DNA of 8,263 nucleotides from Pseudomonadota bacterium (GTDB lineage Bacteria > Pseudomonadota > Alphaproteobacteria > Rhizobiales > Xanthobacteraceae), in assembly GCA_023392205.1 (NCBI GenBank), contig JAEVZN010000102.1:1-8263 (forward strand), in the 5' to 3' direction. The notes beneath the pieces are model-generated. The model was not told where the DNA came from and ran no database searches. It saw only the letters and a program-made list of their open reading frames with translations. This document shows, in pieces, positions 6,318-8,263 of this stretch. The first letter of the stretch is position 1. The number at the start of each line of letters is the position of its first letter. Made by a program: the position numbers and the translations under genes.

Positions 6318-7541
6318 CTATCGATCGACGGCCAGCCCTTCGATCTCGCCGGCCTTCTCGCCAAGCATCAGACCACGATAGAGCCGGTCGTAGCTTTGCA
6401 CGCAGGTCTCGATAGAGAAGCGGCGCCTGGCATCGGCTTGCGCAGCGGCTCCCATGCGCGCGCGCCGGACCGGGTCCAACGCCAGCGCGAGGATGGCTTC
6501 CCCGAGCGTTGTGGGATCGTGCGGCGGAACGACGAGGCCAGTTTCGCCATGGGTCACGGCCTCGGCATTGCCCCCCACATCAGTCACCACCATTGGCAGC
6601 CCTGCGGCAAGGCCTTCGATTACCGCGTTGGAAAACCCCTCCTGATGCGAGCACAGGATCCCGATGTCGGCCTCCTTGAGCAATTGCGGTACGTCGCTTC
6701 GTTGACCGAGGAAGTGAATATTGTCCGTCAGCCCAAGACCATCCGCCTGATAGCGAAGCGCTTCGCCCAGCCCTTCATCGCGCCCAACGCAGAGCAATTG
6801 CCAGCGGCGGGGCAGACGATTGGCAATCTCACCCAGCGCCGCCACCAGATCGGCATGTCCCTTATAGGGAATCAGATTGGCCACGATGATGAGAGTGAGT
6901 GTGGCCTTGCCGTCAGATGATTTTTGCGGCTGTGCCGCAGCTATCCCGGAAAGATCGGCGCCGTTGTAAATCAGCCCGACCTTTTCCGGCGCGCAGTTTT
7001 CGTGCGTTATCAATTCAAGGGCGACCCGCTTTGAATTCGCAATCACCGCCGTCATCCTGCGGTGCAGCCAGCATTCGATTTTGTGCACGGCGGATTGCCC
7101 GCGCTGATACAGGTTGAGGCTGCGCCGGCTCATGACCTTGATTGGCACACGCAAGACAAGCCCAAGCGGTGCGCCGAGCAGATAGGCGACCGGCAGGAAG
7201 CAATGGATCACCTGCGGGCGCCGCCGCAGCACAAGCGCTGCGAGCCTGAACCATGCCAGCGCAATGTTAGGCGCATCGTGGGTCCATTTTCGTGACGGCA
7301 GATTGGAACCGGATGCCCCGATGACTTCGATGCCCGCGGCTTCGAGGGAGGCGGCGAGTTGGCCGCGCCGCCACAGGCAGAAGACGATCGGATTCCAGCC
7401 GTATGCAAGCAGGCGAGGGGCAATCAGCGTAAGATGCCTTTCGGTGCCGCCGACATCCAGCGACATGGTGACGTAGATTATCGTTGCGGGCGGGAATTTT
7501 GCGGCGAGCTGCTTCGCCGGCGGCGAGCCTGGCAGTGTCAT
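6318..7541 (-). CDS. Glycosyltransferase family 4 (GT-B fold)
   Basis: This 407-residue cytoplasmic or membrane-associated enzyme should transfer a sugar from a nucleotide-sugar donor, keeping the anomeric configuration. The N-terminal domain has the acceptor-side loop MSLDVGGTERH (26-36). The C-terminal donor domain opens with IIVANLIPYKGHADLV (218-233). It continues with HFLGQRSDVPQLLKEADI (276-293) and the E-x7-E motif EGFSNAVIE (301-309), followed by GLPMVVTDVGGNAEAV (314-329). These are hallmarks of GT4. No signal peptide is present, and the hydrophobic patch near 111-132 probably helps it sit on the membrane. ATG 7541 has AGGA seven bases ahead. The last 15 residues are a variable tail. 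It follows a sulfotransferase gene on the same strand after 79 bp and is probably co-transcribed. Sugar and linkage cannot be predicted. Confidence 0.92.
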   Translation of the reverse strand: MTLPGSPPAKQLAAKFPPATIIYVTMSLDVGGTERHLTLIAPRLLAYGWNPIVFCLWRRGQLAASLEAAGIEVIGASGSNLPSRKWTHDAPNIALAWFRLAALVLRRRPQVIHCFLPVAYLLGAPLGLVLRVPIKVMSRRSLNLYQRGQSAVHKIECWLHRRMTAVIANSKRVALELITHENCAPEKVGLIYNGADLSGIAAAQPQKSSDGKATLTLIIVANLIPYKGHADLVAALGEIANRLPRRWQLLCVGRDEGLGEALRYQADGLGLTDNIHFLGQRSDVPQLLKEADIGILCSHQEGFSNAVIEGLAAGLPMVVTDVGGNAEAVTHGETGLVVPPHDPTTLGEAILALALDPVRRARMGAAAQADARRRFSIETCVQSYDRLYRGLMLGEKAGEIEGLAVDR

Positions 7542-7589
7542 GGCGCCATCCTAGCAGCCAGTGAAGAGACAGGGAAACAGGGTGGCGCC
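7542..7589 (-). promoter_or_regulatory. Inverted repeat that could mask the glycosyltransferase start
   Basis: Read on the minus strand, GGCGCCA (7589-7583) can pair with TGGCGCC (7548-7542) over a 34-base loop. The second arm fills the gap between the AGGA ribosome site (7552-7549) and ATG 7541, so pairing would hinder initiation. The stem has only seven pairs, though six are G-C, so any effect may be modest. Confidence 0.25.
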
Positions 7590-7620
7590 GGATGCGAGCG
7601 GCCCGGCAGAGGTTCGATGC

Positions 7621-8263
7621 TTACTTCCCGCGCACCATCCGGCTCACACGCTGCATAATCGGATATCCATAGACCGGCATCCGGTTGGGACGCTTCAACC
7701 AGGTCAGGAAGTAGCGCGCAGCGATTACACGATCATCTCCCGGAAAGCCGGGCGGCACGGTTGGGTAGTCGAGTTCACGTGCAAACGGCGCAATGGCTTC
7801 AAGAATGCGGGCTCGTGCCGGTGAGCGGCGGAGCAGGTAGCGCGCCAGCCGGAAATCGTCCTTACGCCGCTCGGGAACGTCGGACGCATTCGCGCTGATA
7901 TCCACCGACAGCAATTCGGTAACGCGGGCAATCTCCTCACGCGGATGGGTGACAAGCCGTTCGTATCGCGTGACGACATCGCCGGGCTGGAGCAACTCGT
8001 TCATCATGGCGACGGAATAGGACCAGCTTGCCGCGGCCCGCAATACCGGGTCCTGGTGCTGCAGGATTTCACGGGCACCCAGCGACATCGGATTCTTGTG
8101 GCCAGCTTCGTTGCCGCCCATCATCGACTGGATGACGGCCCATGGATTGCGCAATAGCCAGACGAATGTTGCCTGCGGGAAGGCACGCCGGAGTGCTCGG
8201 GCACGGACAATGTTATTCGGATTCTTGATGACCAGCCGCTTGCCTTGTGCGCCAGTACTCCAC
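7621..8263 (-). CDS. Second sulfotransferase family protein, 5' end outside the window
   Basis: The frame is open to the right edge, so only the C-terminal 213 residues are visible. A TTG at 8154 could be miscalled as a start, but family sequence continues upstream of it (GKRLVIKNPNNIVRARALRR). The 3'-phosphate-binding element is FVWLLRNPWAVIQSMM, translated from about bases 8166 to 8119. VVTRYERLVTHPREEIARV matches the usual later strand and helix (R/Y-E-x-L-x-x-x-P). The 5'-phosphosulfate loop should lie beyond the window and cannot be checked. It differs clearly from the sulfotransferase at 2780-3886 in sequence and in the 3'-phosphate element, so it is not a recent duplicate and probably sulfates a different position or substrate. 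Its stop is 79 bp before the glycosyltransferase start on the same strand, which suggests an operon read leftward from a promoter outside the window. Confidence 0.85.
   Translation of the reverse strand, partial: WSTGAQGKRLVIKNPNNIVRARALRRAFPQATFVWLLRNPWAVIQSMMGGNEAGHKNPMSLGAREILQHQDPVLRAAASWSYSVAMMNELLQPGDVVTRYERLVTHPREEIARVTELLSVDISANASDVPERRKDDFRLARYLLRRSPARARILEAIAPFARELDYPTVPPGFPGDDRVIAARYFLTWLKRPNRMPVYGYPIMQRVSRMVRGK

Noticed and set aside
6293..6335. GGCCG / CGGCC complementary pair around the convergent stops
   Set aside because: Only five pairs over a loop of about 30 bases, with no T-run; not a credible terminator.
7537..7549. Three-codon upstream frame (ATG GCG CCA TGA) whose stop overlaps the glycosyltransferase start
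   Set aside because: AGGA abuts its ATG, too close to serve it, while the spacing to ATG 7541 is ideal; probably a by-product of the ATGGCGCCAT palindrome.

Overview
The window looks like part of a cell-surface glycan (exopolysaccharide, capsule or O-antigen type) biosynthesis and tailoring locus. The host is probably a GC-rich alphaproteobacterium, most likely Hyphomicrobiales (Rhizobiales). That placement is inferred from base composition, codon use and gene style, not from a marker gene. No RNA gene, CRISPR array, insertion sequence or transposase was seen.

Layout, left to right. (1) The 3' part of a small lipoprotein gene (+, to 470), whose signal peptide and lipobox are still visible at the window edge. 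(2) A complete class II glutamine-dependent asparagine synthase-type amidotransferase (-, 2421 to 493), convergent with the lipoprotein gene across a 22-bp gap. (3) A 358-bp divergent intergenic region (2422-2779), AT-richer than its surroundings, with a candidate asnB promoter and several repeats. (4) A rightward cluster: a sulfotransferase (2780-3886), a possible 34-codon linking ORF (3883-3987), a long unfamiliar protein with kinase-like and methyltransferase-like regions (3984-5429), and an intact SAM methyltransferase (5426-6307). These are joined by 4-base start/stop overlaps, so they probably form one translationally coupled operon. (5) A leftward pair: a second sulfotransferase whose 5' end lies beyond the right edge (8263 to 7621), followed by a family-4-type glycosyltransferase (7541 to 6318). 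This pair converges on the rightward operon with a 10-bp gap.

How the genes may work together (inference). The glycosyltransferase would add a sugar to a growing glycan. The two sulfotransferases would transfer sulfate from PAPS to it. The methyltransferase would cap or decorate it. The AsnB-type enzyme would amidate a carboxyl group or supply asparagine. The kinase-like/methyltransferase-like protein is the least understood part. Its pairing with a coupled methyltransferase is loosely reminiscent of WbdD-type kinase/methyltransferase chain terminators of O-antigen synthesis, but that link is speculative.
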